From the NCBI RefSeq assembly GCF_003286075.1, contig NZ_QLUV01000003.1, positions 62,001 to 126,000 on the forward strand: a stretch of 64,000 nucleotides of DNA, read 5' to 3'. This document shows, in pieces, positions 37,910 to 48,428 of the stretch; position 1 is the first letter of the stretch, and each line of letters opens with the position of its first letter. The position numbers were made by a program, and so were the translations under genes. Origin of the DNA: Paracoccus endophyticus (lineage in GTDB: Bacteria; Pseudomonadota; Alphaproteobacteria; Rhodobacterales; Rhodobacteraceae). The notes below the pieces were generated by a model, which was not told where the DNA came from, did no database searches, and was given only the letters and a program-made list of their open reading frames with translations.

Positions 37910-40566
37910 GCGGCGTCCCTCACAAGCTGTTCGACGGCGGCAATGGCGGCGTCAGCCCGCTCCAGCGAGGGCGCGCCGCCCTGCGCGCGGTCGGGCCGTC
38001 CGCCGCCGCCCTTGCCGCCCAGCGCAGCCACGGCCGCCTGAACCAGCGCCACGGCGCTGAGCCGCGGGGTCAGGTCGGGCGTCACGGTCGCCGCGACCGT
38101 GGCCTTGCCGTTGTCCTCGGCCATGACCACGACCGCGCCGCTGTCCAGCGATCCGCGCATCTGGTCGGCCAGCGCGCCCAGCTCCTTGCCCGACACGCCG
38201 CTGACGGTGCGGGCGATCAGTTGCAGCCCGCCGATGTCCTTGGGCGCCGCCTCGGCGCCGCCGCCGCCCATGGCCAACTGGCGACGCAACTGGGCGACCT
38301 CGTTGGCCAGCGCCTTGCGTTCATCCGCAAGGGCGCGCACCCGGTCCACCACGTCGCCCGCCTGCGCCTTGAGAAGGCCCGCGATCTCGCTCAGCTGTCC
38401 TTCGGCGGCGCGCAGATGCGCCAGCGCGGCAGGCCCCGTCAGCGCCTCGATCCGGCGGATGCCCGCGGCCGAGGCGCTGTCGCCCAGCAGCACGAAGGCG
38501 CCGATGTCGCCGGTCCGCTGCACATGCGTGCCGCCGCACAGTTCGATGGAATAGGTGTCGTTGTTCGACCCCTTGCCCGCGCCGGGCTTGCGGCCCATCG
38601 AGACGACCCGCACCTCGTCGCCGTATTTCTCGCCGAACAGCGCCTGCGCGCCCAGTGCGCGCGCGTCGTCGGGCGCCATCACGCGGGTTTCCACGGGGGT
38701 GTTCTGGCGGATGATGGCGTTCACCTCGGCCTCGATCCGCGCCAGTTCGTCCGCCGACAGCGCGCGCCCATGGCTGAAGTCGAAGCGCAGCCGGTCCTCG
38801 GCGTTCAGGCTGCCCTTCTGCGCGACATGCTCGCCCAGCGCGGCCCGCAGCGCCTCGTTCAGCAGGTGAGTGGCCGAGTGGTTGGCGCGGATCCTGCCGC
38901 GGCGGTCGCTGTCCACCGACAGCGTCGCCCCCTGCCCGCGGTCGATGTGGCCCATCGTGACCTCGGCCACGTGGACGAACAGGTTGCCCGACTTGCGCGT
39001 GTCGGTGACGCGGGCCGCGCCCGTCTCGGTCCTGATCAGCCCGGTGTCGCCCACCTGCCCGCCACTTTCCGCATAGAACGGCGACTGGTTCACGATGATC
39101 TGCACCTGCTGGCCCTCGCGGGCGGTCTCGATCTCGGCCGCGCCCTCGACCAGGGCCAGGATCGCGCCCTCGGCCGTTTCGGTGTCATAGCCCAGGAACT
39201 CGGTCGCGCCATGCCGGTCGGCCAACTCGAACCAGATCGCGGCGTCCTTGCTTTCGCCGGACCCGGACCAGGCGGCGCGGGCCTTGGCCTTCTGCTCGGC
39301 CATGGCCGCGTCAAAGCCCGCGACCTCGACCCCGCGCCCCTGCTCGCGCAGCGCATCCTGCGTCAGGTCCAGCGGAAAGCCGTAGGTGTCGTACAGCTTG
39401 AACGCCGTCTCGCCCGGCAGGTCGGCGCCCTCGGGCAGCCGCGCGACCTCGTCGGCCAGCAGCCGCAACCCACGGTCCAGCGTCTGCTTGAAGCGCGTCT
39501 CCTCGCCCCGCAGCGTTTCCTCGATCATCGCCTGCCCGCGGGTCAGTTCGGGATAGGCCGTGCCCATCTGGCGCACCAGCGCGGCCACCAGCCGGTGCAT
39601 GACCGGGTCCTGCGCGCCCAGCATGTGCGCGTGGCGCATGGCCCGGCGCATGATGCGCCGCAGCACATAGCCGCGCCCCTCGTTCGACGGCATCACCCCG
39701 TCCGCGATCAGGAAGCTGGTGGACCGCAGGTGGTCGGCGATGACCCGGTGATGCACCTTGCCCGGCCCGTCGGGGTCCGAGTTGGTGGCGTGCGCCGACG
39801 CCTCGATCAGCGCCCGCATCAGGTCGGTGTCATAGTTGTCGTGCTTGCCCTGCAGCAGCGCGCCGATCCGTTCCAGCCCCATGCCGGTGTCGATCGAAGG
39901 GTTCGGCAGCGGCTTCAAGCTGCCGTCCTCGAACTGCTCGAACTGCATGAAGACGAGGTTCCAGATCTCGATGAAGCGATCGCCGTCCTCGTCCGGGCTG
40001 CCGGGCGGGCCGCCCCAGATGTGGTCGCCGTGGTCATAGAAGATTTCGGTGCAGGGACCGCAGGGGCCGGTCGGCCCCATCTGCCAGAAATTGTCGCTGG
40101 TGGGGATGCGGATGATGCGGTCGTCGGTCAGGCCCGCAACCTTTTTCCAGATGTCCGCCGCCTCGTCGTCGGTGTGATAGACCGTGACCAGCAGCTTGTC
40201 CCTGGCGATGCCGAAGTCCCTGGTCAGCAGTTCCCACGCATAGGGGATCGCCTGTTCCTTGAAATAGTCGCCGAAGCTGAAGTTGCCCAGCATCTCGAAA
40301 AAGGTGTGATGCCGCGCGGTATAGCCCACGTTGTCCAGGTCGTTGTGCTTGCCGCCCGCGCGCACGCATTTCTGCGCCGTGGTCGCCCGGACGTAGTCGC
40401 GCTTTTCCAGGCCGGTGAACAGGTTCTTGAACTGCACCATGCCCGAGTTCGCGAACATCAGCGTCGGGTCGTTGCGCGGCACGAGGGGCGAGCTGTCCAC
40501 GCGGGCGTGCCCGTTCCGTTCGAAGAAGTCGAGGAAGGTCGAGCGGATGTCGTTCAGGCTGGCCAT
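37906..40566 (-). CDS. alaS: Alanine--tRNA ligase
   Basis: Class II synthetase of 886 residues charging tRNA-Ala. The catalytic domain begins [15 protein letters not shown], with motif-2-like [17 protein letters not shown] and the [18 protein letters not shown] stretch. The editing-domain zinc ligands are in [12 protein letters not shown] and [13 protein letters not shown]. The C-Ala domain closes the protein. The frame is open far upstream, but the ATG at 40566 is at the family start. A candidate promoter lies at 40597-40625. The stop overlaps the DUF1330 start. Confidence 0.97.
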   Translation of the reverse strand: MASLNDIRSTFLDFFERNGHARVDSSPLVPRNDPTLMFANSGMVQFKNLFTGLEKRDYVRATTAQKCVRAGGKHNDLDNVGYTARHHTFFEMLGNFSFGDYFKEQAIPYAWELLTRDFGIARDKLLVTVYHTDDEAADIWKKVAGLTDDRIIRIPTSDNFWQMGPTGPCGPCTEIFYDHGDHIWGGPPGSPDEDGDRFIEIWNLVFMQFEQFEDGSLKPLPNPSIDTGMGLERIGALLQGKHDNYDTDLMRALIEASAHATNSDPDGPGKVHHRVIADHLRSTSFLIADGVMPSNEGRGYVLRRIMRRAMRHAHMLGAQDPVMHRLVAALVRQMGTAYPELTRGQAMIEETLRGEETRFKQTLDRGLRLLADEVARLPEGADLPGETAFKLYDTYGFPLDLTQDALREQGRGVEVAGFDAAMAEQKAKARAAWSGSGESKDAAIWFELADRHGATEFLGYDTETAEGAILALVEGAAEIETAREGQQVQIIVNQSPFYAESGGQVGDTGLIRTETGAARVTDTRKSGNLFVHVAEVTMGHIDRGQGATLSVDSDRRGRIRANHSATHLLNEALRAALGEHVAQKGSLNAEDRLRFDFSHGRALSADELARIEAEVNAIIRQNTPVETRVMAPDDARALGAQALFGEKYGDEVRVVSMGRKPGAGKGSNNDTYSIELCGGTHVQRTGDIGAFVLLGDSASAAGIRRIEALTGPAALAHLRAAEGQLSEIAGLLKAQAGDVVDRVRALADERKALANEVAQLRRQLAMGGGGAEAAPKDIGGLQLIARTVSGVSGKELGALADQMRGSLDSGAVVVMAEDNGKATVAATVTPDLTPRLSAVALVQAAVAALGGKGGGGRPDRAQGGAPSLERADAAIAAVEQLVRDAA

Positions 40567-40596
40567 GGGATGTCCTGCGGGGAATGCTGCCGGGCA

Positions 40597-40625
40597 GAGA
40601 TAGCGATGCGCCGCCGGCCTGTCCA
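40597..40625 (-). promoter_or_regulatory. Candidate sigma-70 promoter of alaS
   Basis: On the minus strand TGGACA (40625-40620), a 17-base spacer, then TATCTC (40602-40597). The -35 box matches 5 of 6 positions and the -10 box 3 of 6. The -10 box ends 30 bases before the alaS ATG. Confidence 0.45.
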
Positions 40626-40655
40626 GAACGGCGGGGATCAGCGCAGGACGGGGGA

Positions 40656-41831
40656 TCAGCGCAGAAAGCGCGGGTCGGGGCCGAGGTCCAGTCCCGGAAA
40701 CACCGTCCGCTCGATCAGCCCCGCGTCCAGCCCGAACAGGCCCCGCATGGCCCATCCGGCATAGGCGCGCACGTCGCGCGTGGGCAGCAGGTCGCGGTCC
40801 TGGTAGAGCATCCCCTCGCCCAGGCCCGGCCAGTCGCCCAAGACCGCGCCCCCGCGCACCGCCCCGCCCGCCATGACCAGCGCCCCGCCGGTGCCGTGGT
40901 CGGTGCCGCCCGATCCGTTCTCGCGCACGGTGCGGCCGAACTCGGTCATCGCCAGCACCGTGGTGCGCGCCCAGTTCGCGCCAAGGCCCTCGCGCAGCGC
41001 CAGGAGGGCGTCCGACAGCGCCCCCAGCGACCGCGCGATGACCTGCGGCTGTCGGGCGTGGCTGTCCCAGCCCGACAGCGAGAACGAGGCGATCCGCGTC
41101 TCGCCGTTCAGCCGGTCGGCGGCAAAGCGCGCCAGCTTGACGGCCTCGCGGGCGGGGCCGCCCTGCGCGGCCGGGGTCATGCCGGCCGATCCGATCTCGG
41201 CCGCGTCGGCCGCGGCCTGCCGGAACAGCGAGTCGTCGTGATAGACCTCGGCCAGCAGCAGCTGCGCCTGCGCCGACAGCGCCAGCCGCGCATCGGGCGC
41301 CCAGCTGAGCGCGTGGGCCGGGCCTGACAGGATCAGCATCTCCTCGGTCCCGACGGAATACGCCGTCTCGGCCGTGGCGCCCGGCATCTGCTGCAACAGC
41401 CGGTTCAGCCAGCCGCCCTTCTGCGCGTCGATGGGCAGGTCGTTGCCGGTCCCCGCCTCCAGCAGGTCCTGCCCGTCGAAATGACTGCGCTTGTCGCGAT
41501 AGGGGGTGGCCACGGCGTGGGCAAAGGCCAGCTCGCCCCCCTGCCACAGCGGCATCAGGGGCGCCAACGCCGGGTGCATCGCATAGAACCCGTCCAGGTC
41601 CAGCGCCCCGCCCTGCGGCCCCATCGACAGGTCGCGCCGCAGGCCGCGCAGCGCCGGGTCGCCCCAGGGCTGCACCGCGTCCAGCCCGTCCATCGCCCCC
41701 CGCAGCACGATCACCACCAGGCGGTTGTCGCCCGGTGCCGCGGCAAAGGTCATGGTGGACAGCAGCGGATGGGCGGCCGCCGAACAGGCCGCCAGCACCG
41801 CGGATTTCAGCAGGAAACGGCGCGTGTGCAT
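40656..41831 (-). CDS. DUF1501 domain protein, Tat-exported
   Basis: A 391-residue sulfatase/phosphatase-superfamily-like protein of the DUF1501 family. A twin-arginine signal, TRRFLLKSA, lies at about residues 3-11. Family motifs are [52 protein letters not shown] and VRAYAGWAM. It is exported, with unknown activity. It lies 10 bases after the DUF1800 gene with a GGAGG site. These two families are typically paired. Confidence 0.88.
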   Translation of the reverse strand: MHTRRFLLKSAVLAACSAAAHPLLSTMTFAAAPGDNRLVVIVLRGAMDGLDAVQPWGDPALRGLRRDLSMGPQGGALDLDGFYAMHPALAPLMPLWQGGELAFAHAVATPYRDKRSHFDGQDLLEAGTGNDLPIDAQKGGWLNRLLQQMPGATAETAYSVGTEEMLILSGPAHALSWAPDARLALSAQAQLLLAEVYHDDSLFRQAAADAAEIGSAGMTPAAQGGPAREAVKLARFAADRLNGETRIASFSLSGWDSHARQPQVIARSLGALSDALLALREGLGANWARTTVLAMTEFGRTVRENGSGGTDHGTGGALVMAGGAVRGGAVLGDWPGLGEGMLYQDRDLLPTRDVRAYAGWAMRGLFGLDAGLIERTVFPGLDLGPDPRFLR

Positions 41832-41841
41832 GATGCCTCCG

Positions 41842-43209
41842 TCAGCGTCGGTTGAAATCGGCCGAGGCGAGCACGATCGCCACCCCTTCGCGCGCGGATT
41901 CGGCCTTGGGCACCGCCCAGGCCAGCGGGGCGGACACGGTGCTGCCCAGGGCGGCCGCCACAAAGGCGCGCGGATCGGGCAGCGGATCGACCAGGCGCGC
42001 AGGCTGGCGCAGCGACCAGCCGATGCGCGCCGACAGCATCTGCGGGGTGATCCAGTCCTCGGCCCGCTCGGGCCAGCCGTCCGGGCCGCGCGGCTGGTTC
42101 CAGGGCTGGCCCATCAGCGCCAGCGGGCCGGCCAGCACCTGGTTGACGCGCTTTGTGTCGAACGCCATCACCCCCGCCTCGTCCACGCCCAGGGCCCGCA
42201 GGGCGGCGACGAGGAACTCGAACGGCGGGCGCGCCTTGTGGCGGAACTCTTGCGCCAGGGCAGGGTGGGCGACCAGCACGCCATAGACCGTCGCAAGATC
42301 GCCGCCGCTGCCCTGCCAAGCGTCGGTCAGGTCCGCGACCAGCGACGGCGGCGGGTCGTCGGCCACGAAATGCACCGCCAGCTTGCGCGACAGATGCGCG
42401 GCCGTCGCCGGATGGTCGGCCAGGTCGCCGAACGCACGCCGGATCTCGTCGAGGCCCGAGGTGCCGCCGCCCCCATAGGCCCGGCCCAGCACGGTCTCGG
42501 CGCCCGGCTCGGCCGCCTGCGGGACGAACCGGGTGCCCTGCCGGTTGTCCGCCGTCAGCCCGGTCAGCAACTCGGCCAGTTCGCGCACGTCGGCCTGGGT
42601 ATAGGCGGCCCCCGCCCCCAGGCTGTGCAGCTCGATCGCCTCGCGCGCCAGGTTCTCGTTCAGGCCCAGCCGCCGTTCGGGACGCCTGCGCACAAAGGGC
42701 GAATTCGGGCCACGGCTGCTGACCTGGTCCAGATAGGTCAGCATCATCAGGTGGGTGTCGGCGGCGAACAGCAGGTTCGCAAAGCGCCCGTTCAGGTGCG
42801 GCCGGATCGCCTCGTCCACAAAGGCCGCGGCCATCAGCTGCCGGGGCAGGTTCGGCGCCGCGGTGGTGAAATGGTCGGCCCAGAACTGGACCAGCCGCTC
42901 GCCGAAGCCGGCCTGCGCGCCCACGGCGCGGGCGGCCCGGCGGCGCAGCACGCCGATACGCTGCGCGTTCAGGTCAGCCAGGATGCGGTCGTAATCCTGC
43001 GGCGAAACCGTGCCCTCGGTGCGGCCCTGGCGCGTTTGCGCGAACAGCCGCTGCGCCTCGCCCGCGCGCTGGACCGTCCAGCCGTCCCCCGCCTGCGCCG
43101 CCCCGACCGACGCCAGCATGGCCGCGCCGTCAGGGGGCGCGGCCCCCGGCCCCAGGCCAAAGCCCAGGCGGATGGCCAGCATCTCGGCCGGGTCGATCGT
43201 CTCTGGCAT
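41842..43209 (-). CDS. DUF1800 domain protein
   Basis: A 455-residue, mostly helical protein of the DUF1800 family. Characteristic stretches include RLGFGLGPGA near the N terminus, RLVQFWADHFTTA, NENLAREAIELHSLGAGAAYTQADV, and the SRKLAVHFVADDPP region. The family usually sits next to DUF1501, as here, and its activity is not known. No clear signal peptide is seen, although its partner has a Tat leader. aspS ends 135 bases upstream on the same strand. Confidence 0.87.
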   Translation of the reverse strand: MPETIDPAEMLAIRLGFGLGPGAAPPDGAAMLASVGAAQAGDGWTVQRAGEAQRLFAQTRQGRTEGTVSPQDYDRILADLNAQRIGVLRRRAARAVGAQAGFGERLVQFWADHFTTAAPNLPRQLMAAAFVDEAIRPHLNGRFANLLFAADTHLMMLTYLDQVSSRGPNSPFVRRRPERRLGLNENLAREAIELHSLGAGAAYTQADVRELAELLTGLTADNRQGTRFVPQAAEPGAETVLGRAYGGGGTSGLDEIRRAFGDLADHPATAAHLSRKLAVHFVADDPPPSLVADLTDAWQGSGGDLATVYGVLVAHPALAQEFRHKARPPFEFLVAALRALGVDEAGVMAFDTKRVNQVLAGPLALMGQPWNQPRGPDGWPERAEDWITPQMLSARIGWSLRQPARLVDPLPDPRAFVAAALGSTVSAPLAWAVPKAESAREGVAIVLASADFNRR

Positions 43210-43344
43210 GGCTCATGCCCCTGTCGGCGCGCGGGATGCGCCCCGCGCCAGATCGTCTATGCCACGCCGCGCGCGTCAAGGCACGTCCGTCCGTCCTGAC
43301 AAACGCGCGAGGGGCAGCGGTGCCGCCCTGCGGCCCCGGGGCGC

Positions 43345-45339
43345 TCAGGCGTCCCTGGGCAGCACGCGCAGGCGCAGTTCGCGCAGCTGCTCGTTCGTGG
43401 GCTCGCTGGGCGCGCCCATCATCAGGTCCTCGGCGCGCTGGTTCATCGGGAACATGATGACCTCGCGGATGTTGCTCTCGTCCGCCAGCAGCATCACGAT
43501 CCGGTCGATGCCCGCCGCACATCCGCCGTGCGGCGGCGCGCCATAGCGGAAGGCCTTGACCATGCCGCCAAAGCGCTTTTCCACCTCGTCGCGGCCGTAA
43601 CCCGCGATCTCGAAGGCCTTGAACATGATCTCGGGCGTGTGGTTGCGGATGCCGCCCGAGACCAGCTCATAGCCGTTGCAGGCAAGGTCGTACTGATAGG
43701 CATGGACCTTCAGCGGGTCGCCATTCAGCGCCTCAAGCCCGCCCTGCGGCATCGAGAAGGGGTTGTGGCTGAAGTCGATGCGACCGTCATCGGTCTTTTC
43801 ATACATCGGGAAATCGACGATCCAGGCGAACTTGAACTGGTTCTCGTCGATAAGGCCGAGTTCACGCCCGATTTCCGTGCGCGCCCGGCCCGCCACCGCC
43901 TCAAAGTCCGAGGGCTTGCCGCCAAGGAAGAAGACGGCGTCGCCTTCGGCAAGGCCAAGCTCCTGTCGAATGGCCTCCGTTTTTTCAGCACCAAGGGCTT
44001 TGGCGACAGGGCCAGCACCCTCCAAGTAGGTTTCAGGCGTCTGTAGCGCATGCTGGTCACGCGACGCTTCATCCATCTCGGGCCAAGTATGTGCAAAGAT
44101 AGTACGCAGAACATCGGAGCCAAGAGCAAAGCGAGGTTCGCTCGGAACCGCTTGGGGGAACTCCGCTCGGTTCCTGGCATGCATGTCCTGAGCGCGCGCG
44201 AGCTTGTTAATATCGCTGTTGGGGTCAAAGCGATCTTCGGCGGGCATCGTTATCTTCCGCCAGAAGATATACCCCATCCCCGGCAGCCCTTGCTGTCGCG
44301 CCCAAGCGTCCATATTCTTGGCGAACTTCCCGCTCTTTCCGCCGCCGGGCGCGGGGATCGCGCGGACCTCGGTGCCTTCCTGCTCCAACAAGTTCGCAAA
44401 AAGCGTGAAGCCCGAGCCGCGGAAATGCTCGCTGACGTCCACCATCTCGATGGGGTTGCGCAGGTCGGGCTTGTCGGTGCCGTATTTCCGCAGGCTTTCG
44501 ACATAGGGGATCAGCGGCCAGTCGGGGTCCACGCGGCGGCCGCCGCCGAACTGCTCGAACAGCCCCTGGATCACCGGCTGGACGGCGGCAAAGACGTCCT
44601 GCTGCTCGACAAAGGACATTTCCACGTCAAGCTGATAGAAATCGGTGGGGCTGCGGTCGGCGCGCGGGTCCTCGTCGCGAAAGCAGGGCGCGATCTGGAA
44701 ATAGCGGTCGAAGCCCGCGACCATGATCAGCTGCTTGAACTGCTGGGGCGCCTGCGGCAGCGCGTAGAACTTGCCCGGATGCAGCCGCGAAGGCACCAGG
44801 AAGTCGCGCGCCCCTTCGGGCGAGGACGCGGTGATGATCGGCGTCTGGAACTCGGTGAAGCCCGCGTCCCACATGGCGTCGCGCAGCCATTTCACCACGC
44901 GCGACCGCAGCATGATGTTGGCGTGCAGGCTTTCGCGCCGCAGGTCGAGGAAGCGATAGGCCAGCCGCGTTTCCTCGGGATAGTCCTGGTCGCCGAAGAC
45001 CGGCAGCGGCAGGTCGTCGGCCGCGCCCAGCACCGCGACATCGGTCGCATAGACCTCGATCTCGCCGGTGGACAGCTTGGGGTTGACCAGCGAAGCGTCG
45101 CGCAGCTTGACCCGGCCGTCGATGCGGATGACGGTTTCGGCGCGCAGGCGTTCCAGCGCCGCGAAGGCGGGCGAGTCGCTGTCGGCGATCACCTGGGTGA
45201 TGCCGTAATGGTCGCGCAGGTCGATGAACAGCACGCCCCCGTGGTCGCGCACCCGATGCACCCAGCCCGACAGGCGGACGGTGGTCCCGGCGTCGGCGGC
45301 CGTCAACTGGCCGCAGGTGTGGCTGCGATAGGCGTTCAT
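43345..45339 (-). CDS. aspS: Aspartate--tRNA ligase with an in-frame insertion
   Basis: Class II synthetase charging tRNA-Asp (in organisms lacking AsnRS also tRNA-Asn). The OB-fold anticodon-binding domain begins [12 protein letters not shown]. Motif 2 is near [19 protein letters not shown]. The GAD insertion domain begins around residue 285, and motif 3 is in [19 protein letters not shown]. The protein is 664 residues, against about 590 for the family. The excess, about residues 362-440, splits the GAD domain between GYIFWR and [10 protein letters not shown]. The DNA there has markedly lower GC than its flanks. A candidate promoter lies at 45395-45423. Confidence 0.95.
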   Translation of the reverse strand: MNAYRSHTCGQLTAADAGTTVRLSGWVHRVRDHGGVLFIDLRDHYGITQVIADSDSPAFAALERLRAETVIRIDGRVKLRDASLVNPKLSTGEIEVYATDVAVLGAADDLPLPVFGDQDYPEETRLAYRFLDLRRESLHANIMLRSRVVKWLRDAMWDAGFTEFQTPIITASSPEGARDFLVPSRLHPGKFYALPQAPQQFKQLIMVAGFDRYFQIAPCFRDEDPRADRSPTDFYQLDVEMSFVEQQDVFAAVQPVIQGLFEQFGGGRRVDPDWPLIPYVESLRKYGTDKPDLRNPIEMVDVSEHFRGSGFTLFANLLEQEGTEVRAIPAPGGGKSGKFAKNMDAWARQQGLPGMGYIFWRKITMPAEDRFDPNSDINKLARAQDMHARNRAEFPQAVPSEPRFALGSDVLRTIFAHTWPEMDEASRDQHALQTPETYLEGAGPVAKALGAEKTEAIRQELGLAEGDAVFFLGGKPSDFEAVAGRARTEIGRELGLIDENQFKFAWIVDFPMYEKTDDGRIDFSHNPFSMPQGGLEALNGDPLKVHAYQYDLACNGYELVSGGIRNHTPEIMFKAFEIAGYGRDEVEKRFGGMVKAFRYGAPPHGGCAAGIDRIVMLLADESNIREVIMFPMNQRAEDLMMGAPSEPTNEQLRELRLRVLPRDA
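44020..44256 (-). other. Low-GC insertion within aspS (about 78 codons)
   Basis: Encodes residues about 362-440 of AspRS, from [20 protein letters not shown] to [11 protein letters not shown], which standard alphaproteobacterial AspRS sequences lack. By hand count, 44041-44280 is about 57% GC, against about 72% in nearby parts of the same gene such as 44641-44700. The frame is kept. No intein or transposon motifs and no flanking repeats were recognised. Confidence 0.75.
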
Positions 45340-45394
45340 CGGGTATCCTTCCGGGGCGTCGGGGCCGCGGGTCTGGCGGCGCGTGTCGGGCGTG

Positions 45395-45423
45395 CTTACA
45401 CGGATTCAGGGCCGCGAAGTCAA
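45395..45423 (-). promoter_or_regulatory. Candidate sigma-70 promoter of aspS
   Basis: On the minus strand TTGACT (45423-45418), a 17-base spacer, then TGTAAG (45400-45395). The boxes match consensus at 5 and 4 of 6 positions. The promoter lies between the CPBP gene stop and the aspS ATG, so aspS can be transcribed independently. Confidence 0.6.
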
Positions 45424-45430
45424 GGCGGGG

Positions 45431-46123
45431 TCAGAACGGCCGCACCACGTTGCCCGACCAGAAATATGTCCCCATCCCGACCGTGAACAGCACGTTGCCG
45501 GCCACCGCGTGCAGCATCCAGACCGCCGGAAACCCGCGCCGTCGATAGGTCCGGCCAAAGATCCAGCCGCCGACAAAGGTCATCGCCGTCACGACGACCG
45601 ACCAGTACATCAGATGCGCCAGCGCAAAGACGGCCGCATTGACCAGCAGCGCCGTTCGCGGGTCGGGCAGCAGCGGGGCATAGCGGTGAAAGAACAGGGC
45701 GCGGAAGATCAGCTCCTGCGGCAGTGCCGACAGCAGCGGATAGGCCAGCCACAGCATGGCCAGAAAGCGCAGCCGCTCGGGGGACACGTCGGGCATGAAC
45801 CCCGGCCGCGTGGCCGCCATGACCCCGACCCCCGCGGCGCCGACCAGCAGCGCAAACGCCGCCGTGCGGTCCCAGCGGACCCGGCCCCAGCCGCGCACCA
45901 GCTCGCGCCAGTCGAACTCTCCGGTGCGCCAGATCAGGCCGATGCCCACCAGGGTAAAGCCGAACAGCGCCGCGAACATCCAGCGCGGGTTGAGAAACAG
46001 GGCGATCGCCAGCGGCGCGCCGACATACAGCGCCACGAATTCCGCCCACAGCCAGCCGCGCCGGGACGCGGCGGCCGGGTCCGCGGTCAGCGCTGCACGC
46101 GCGCGGCCAGCCAGCGGTTCCAT
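45431..46123 (-). CDS. CPBP-family intramembrane metalloprotease
   Basis: Membrane protein of 230 residues with about seven hydrophobic segments and the CPBP/Abi active-site pattern: LPQELIFRALFF (an E-x-x-x-R-type motif), then NAAVFALAHLMYW with a conserved His, then a late HAVAGN. CPBP proteases process membrane or CAAX-type substrates; the target here is unknown. The ATG at 46123 lies within the end of the lysozyme gene (37-base overlap). The longer frame upstream is a shadow of that gene. Confidence 0.8.
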   Translation of the reverse strand: MEPLAGRARAALTADPAAASRRGWLWAEFVALYVGAPLAIALFLNPRWMFAALFGFTLVGIGLIWRTGEFDWRELVRGWGRVRWDRTAAFALLVGAAGVGVMAATRPGFMPDVSPERLRFLAMLWLAYPLLSALPQELIFRALFFHRYAPLLPDPRTALLVNAAVFALAHLMYWSVVVTAMTFVGGWIFGRTYRRRGFPAVWMLHAVAGNVLFTVGMGTYFWSGNVVRPF

Positions 46124-46911
46124 TGCGCCCGTGACCCGGCAAAGGCATTCAGATCGACATTGCCCTGGAACCCCGGCGCGGTGCCGGTGCCGGTATACTG
46201 CCAGAACGTCCAGTTCTGGCCGGGATAGGTCTGGCGCGGGTGGTCGGCGACCGAGCGCAGCCAGAACTCGGCGTTGATGCGGCGCACGCCCGTTTCGTGA
46301 TAGAAATCGACGGTCGTGTAGATGATCGGCCGCTGCCCATAGTGCCGCGAGACCATCGAGATGAAGGTGTTGACCTCGCGCTGCACCTCGGCCGGCGAGG
46401 GGCGGTGCTTGCAGCTGCGCGAGGCGTGGTTCCATTCCAGGTCCAGCACCGGCGGCAGGGCGCCGCGCTCGCGCGGGACGTTGGCGATGAACCAGGCCGC
46501 CTGCTCGGCCCCCGACCGGCAGAAGTAGTAGAAATGATAGGCCCCGCGCAGGATGCCCGCCGCCCGCGTCTGCGCCCAATAGGTGCGGAACGCCGGATCG
46601 GAGTGGTCGGCCCCCTCGGTCGCCTTGAGGAAGGCAAAGCTGACCCCGGCCCGGCGCGCGGCGTCCCAATCCACCCCGCCCTGATAGCGCGACACGTCCA
46701 CGCCGTGGACTTGGTGGTTGTAGGGATGGCCGCTGGTCCAGACATGGGGGGCGCTGTCGCCCAGCGCGGGCACCGCCCCGCCCACGAACCCGCCCTGGAT
46801 CGACTGGCCAGAGCCGATGCCGATGTCGGTGACGACGCGGCGGGGCGGTCCCCCGCAGGCGGCGACCGCCGCAATCGTCAAGATGGCCATCGCCCTGAAC
46901 AAGAACCGCAT
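46087..46911 (-). CDS. GH25 lysozyme-type muramidase, probable lipoprotein
   Basis: Glycoside hydrolase family 25 protein of 274 residues that should cleave the MurNAc-GlcNAc bond in peptidoglycan. The N terminus has a lipobox-like AVAACGG (Cys about 19), so it is probably an outer-membrane lipoprotein. The catalytic fold shows HGVDVSRYQGGVDW, FLKATEGADHSD, AYHFYYF, LDLEWNHAS and the C-terminal WTFWQYTGTG. It overlaps the downstream CPBP protease gene. No phage genes are nearby, so a role in wall remodelling is more likely than lysis. Confidence 0.9.
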   Translation of the reverse strand: MRFLFRAMAILTIAAVAACGGPPRRVVTDIGIGSGQSIQGGFVGGAVPALGDSAPHVWTSGHPYNHQVHGVDVSRYQGGVDWDAARRAGVSFAFLKATEGADHSDPAFRTYWAQTRAAGILRGAYHFYYFCRSGAEQAAWFIANVPRERGALPPVLDLEWNHASRSCKHRPSPAEVQREVNTFISMVSRHYGQRPIIYTTVDFYHETGVRRINAEFWLRSVADHPRQTYPGQNWTFWQYTGTGTAPGFQGNVDLNAFAGSRAQWNRWLAARVQR

Positions 46912-47048
46912 GCTGCCGCTGCCCCGAAGTCGTGATTATCGTTGATCGGCATCATTCATGCCGGGCCGGGAATGTCACCCTGCCCCTGCACACGCAGCGC
47001 AGGGCACAGATCACGAAGTCGTCAGGAGTGTCGCCATCGCGGCAGGCG

Positions 47049-48428
47049 TCAGTTCATGTCAGGGACCATCTTGCCCGGATTCATGATGTTGTTGGGGTCA
47101 AGGGCACGCTTGATCGTGCCCATCACCCCCCAGGCGGCGCCGTGCTGCGCGGCCATCAGCGGGCGCTTGCCCACCCCGATGCCGTGTTCGCCGCTGATCG
47201 TGCCGCCGACGGCGATGGCCCGTTCGGCCATGCGGGTGGCCACGCCCTTGGCGGCCGCCAGTTCCTCGGCGTTGCCGGGTTCCAGCAGCATCAGCACATG
47301 GAAATTGCCGTCCCCCACATGGCCCACCACATCGCCCAGAAGCCCGCTTGCATGCATGTCGGCCGAGGCCTGCGCCACCGCCGCCGGCAGTTCCGACATC
47401 GGCACGCAGATGTCGGTGGACATCCCCGTCGCCCCCGGCCGCAGCTTCAGCGCGGCGTAATAGGACGCGTGGCGCGCGGCCCACAGGCGGTTGCGGTCCT
47501 CCAGGCTGGTGGCCCAGGCAAAGCCCTGGCCGTTGTGCTCCTCGGCCAGGGCGCCGAACGCCTCGGCATCGGCCTTGACCGCGGCGGGCGAGCCGTTGAA
47601 CTCGACCATCAGGTGCGGCTGCTCGGGATAGGCAGAGCCGAGGTGCAGGTTGACCGCGCGCATCGCCATGGCGTCCATGAATTCGATCCGCGCCATGGGG
47701 ATGCCCATCTGCATCGTCTGCGCGACGCAGTTCACCGCGTCCTCCAGCGTGGCAAAGGCGCAGACGGCGGCCGCCACGTCCTCGGGCTGGCCGTGCAGGC
47801 GCAGGGTCAGCTCGGTGATGATGCCCAGCGTGCCTTCGGACCCGACCATCAGCGCCGTCAGGTCATAGCCGGCACTGGACTTCGCCGCCCGGGTGCCGGT
47901 GCGGATCACCGTGCCGTCGGCCAGCACCACCTCCAGCGCCAGGACGTTCTGGCGCATCGTGCCATAGCGCACGGCGGTCGTGCCGCTGGCGCGGGTGGAC
48001 GCCATGCCCCCCAGCGAGGCGTTGGCGCCGGGATCGACCGGGAACATCAGCCCGGTCGCGCGCAGTTCGCGGTTCAGCGCCTCGCGCGTGACGCCGGGCT
48101 GGACGGTGGCCTGCATGTCCTCGGGCCGGACGGCCAGCACCTTGTCCATCCGCATCAGGTCCATGACCAGCCCGCCGTGGATCGCCAGCGCGTGCCCTTC
48201 CAGCGAGGTGCCGGTGCCCCAGCCGATCACCGGCACCCGGGCCTCGTTGCAGATCCGCAGGACCTGCGACACCTCGTCGGTGCTCAGCGGAAAGGCCACG
48301 GCGTCGGGCGGGGGCGCGCGGTGGAACGTCTCGGACGCGGCGTGCAGGTCCAGGTCCGACGCGCCGGTGGACAGCCGATCGCCCAGCACGGCGCGAAGTT
48401 GGTCGAGAACGGCGGTGGGGATCGGCAT
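47049..48428 (-). CDS. FAD-linked oxidase (GlcD/D-lactate dehydrogenase type)
   Basis: Flavoprotein of 459 residues of the VAO/PCMH family. The PP-loop FAD region contains VIGWGTGTSLEGHALA and the VQPGVTREALNREL motif. The C-terminal FAD-linked oxidase domain ends with GGTISGEHGIGVGKR, a conserved His-containing signature. It matches D-lactate dehydrogenase (cytochrome) and GlcD-type glycolate oxidases; the substrate cannot be decided. Unlike the glc operon, no FAD-binding (GlcE) or Fe-S (GlcF) partner lies next to it. It is monocistronic, or follows the aminopeptidase P gene after 198 bases. Confidence 0.88.
   Translation of the reverse strand: MPIPTAVLDQLRAVLGDRLSTGASDLDLHAASETFHRAPPPDAVAFPLSTDEVSQVLRICNEARVPVIGWGTGTSLEGHALAIHGGLVMDLMRMDKVLAVRPEDMQATVQPGVTREALNRELRATGLMFPVDPGANASLGGMASTRASGTTAVRYGTMRQNVLALEVVLADGTVIRTGTRAAKSSAGYDLTALMVGSEGTLGIITELTLRLHGQPEDVAAAVCAFATLEDAVNCVAQTMQMGIPMARIEFMDAMAMRAVNLHLGSAYPEQPHLMVEFNGSPAAVKADAEAFGALAEEHNGQGFAWATSLEDRNRLWAARHASYYAALKLRPGATGMSTDICVPMSELPAAVAQASADMHASGLLGDVVGHVGDGNFHVLMLLEPGNAEELAAAKGVATRMAERAIAVGGTISGEHGIGVGKRPLMAAQHGAAWGVMGTIKRALDPNNIMNPGKMVPDMN

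Noticed and set aside
40567..41547. In-frame upstream extension of alaS
   Set aside because: It is antisense-like sequence out of frame with the DUF1501 gene on the same strand and has no AlaRS similarity. The family start MASLNDIRS is at 40566.
44020..44256. Intein or transposon explanation for the aspS insertion
   Set aside because: The segment is too short for an intein, lacks N-terminal Cys/Ser and C-terminal His-Asn splice signals, and shows no inverted repeats or target duplication.
46942..46955. Second FNR-like box, TTGATCGGCATCAT
   Set aside because: It matches at 9 of 10 positions, but lies upstream of a lysozyme gene with no oxygen link, and such matches occur by chance in a window this long.
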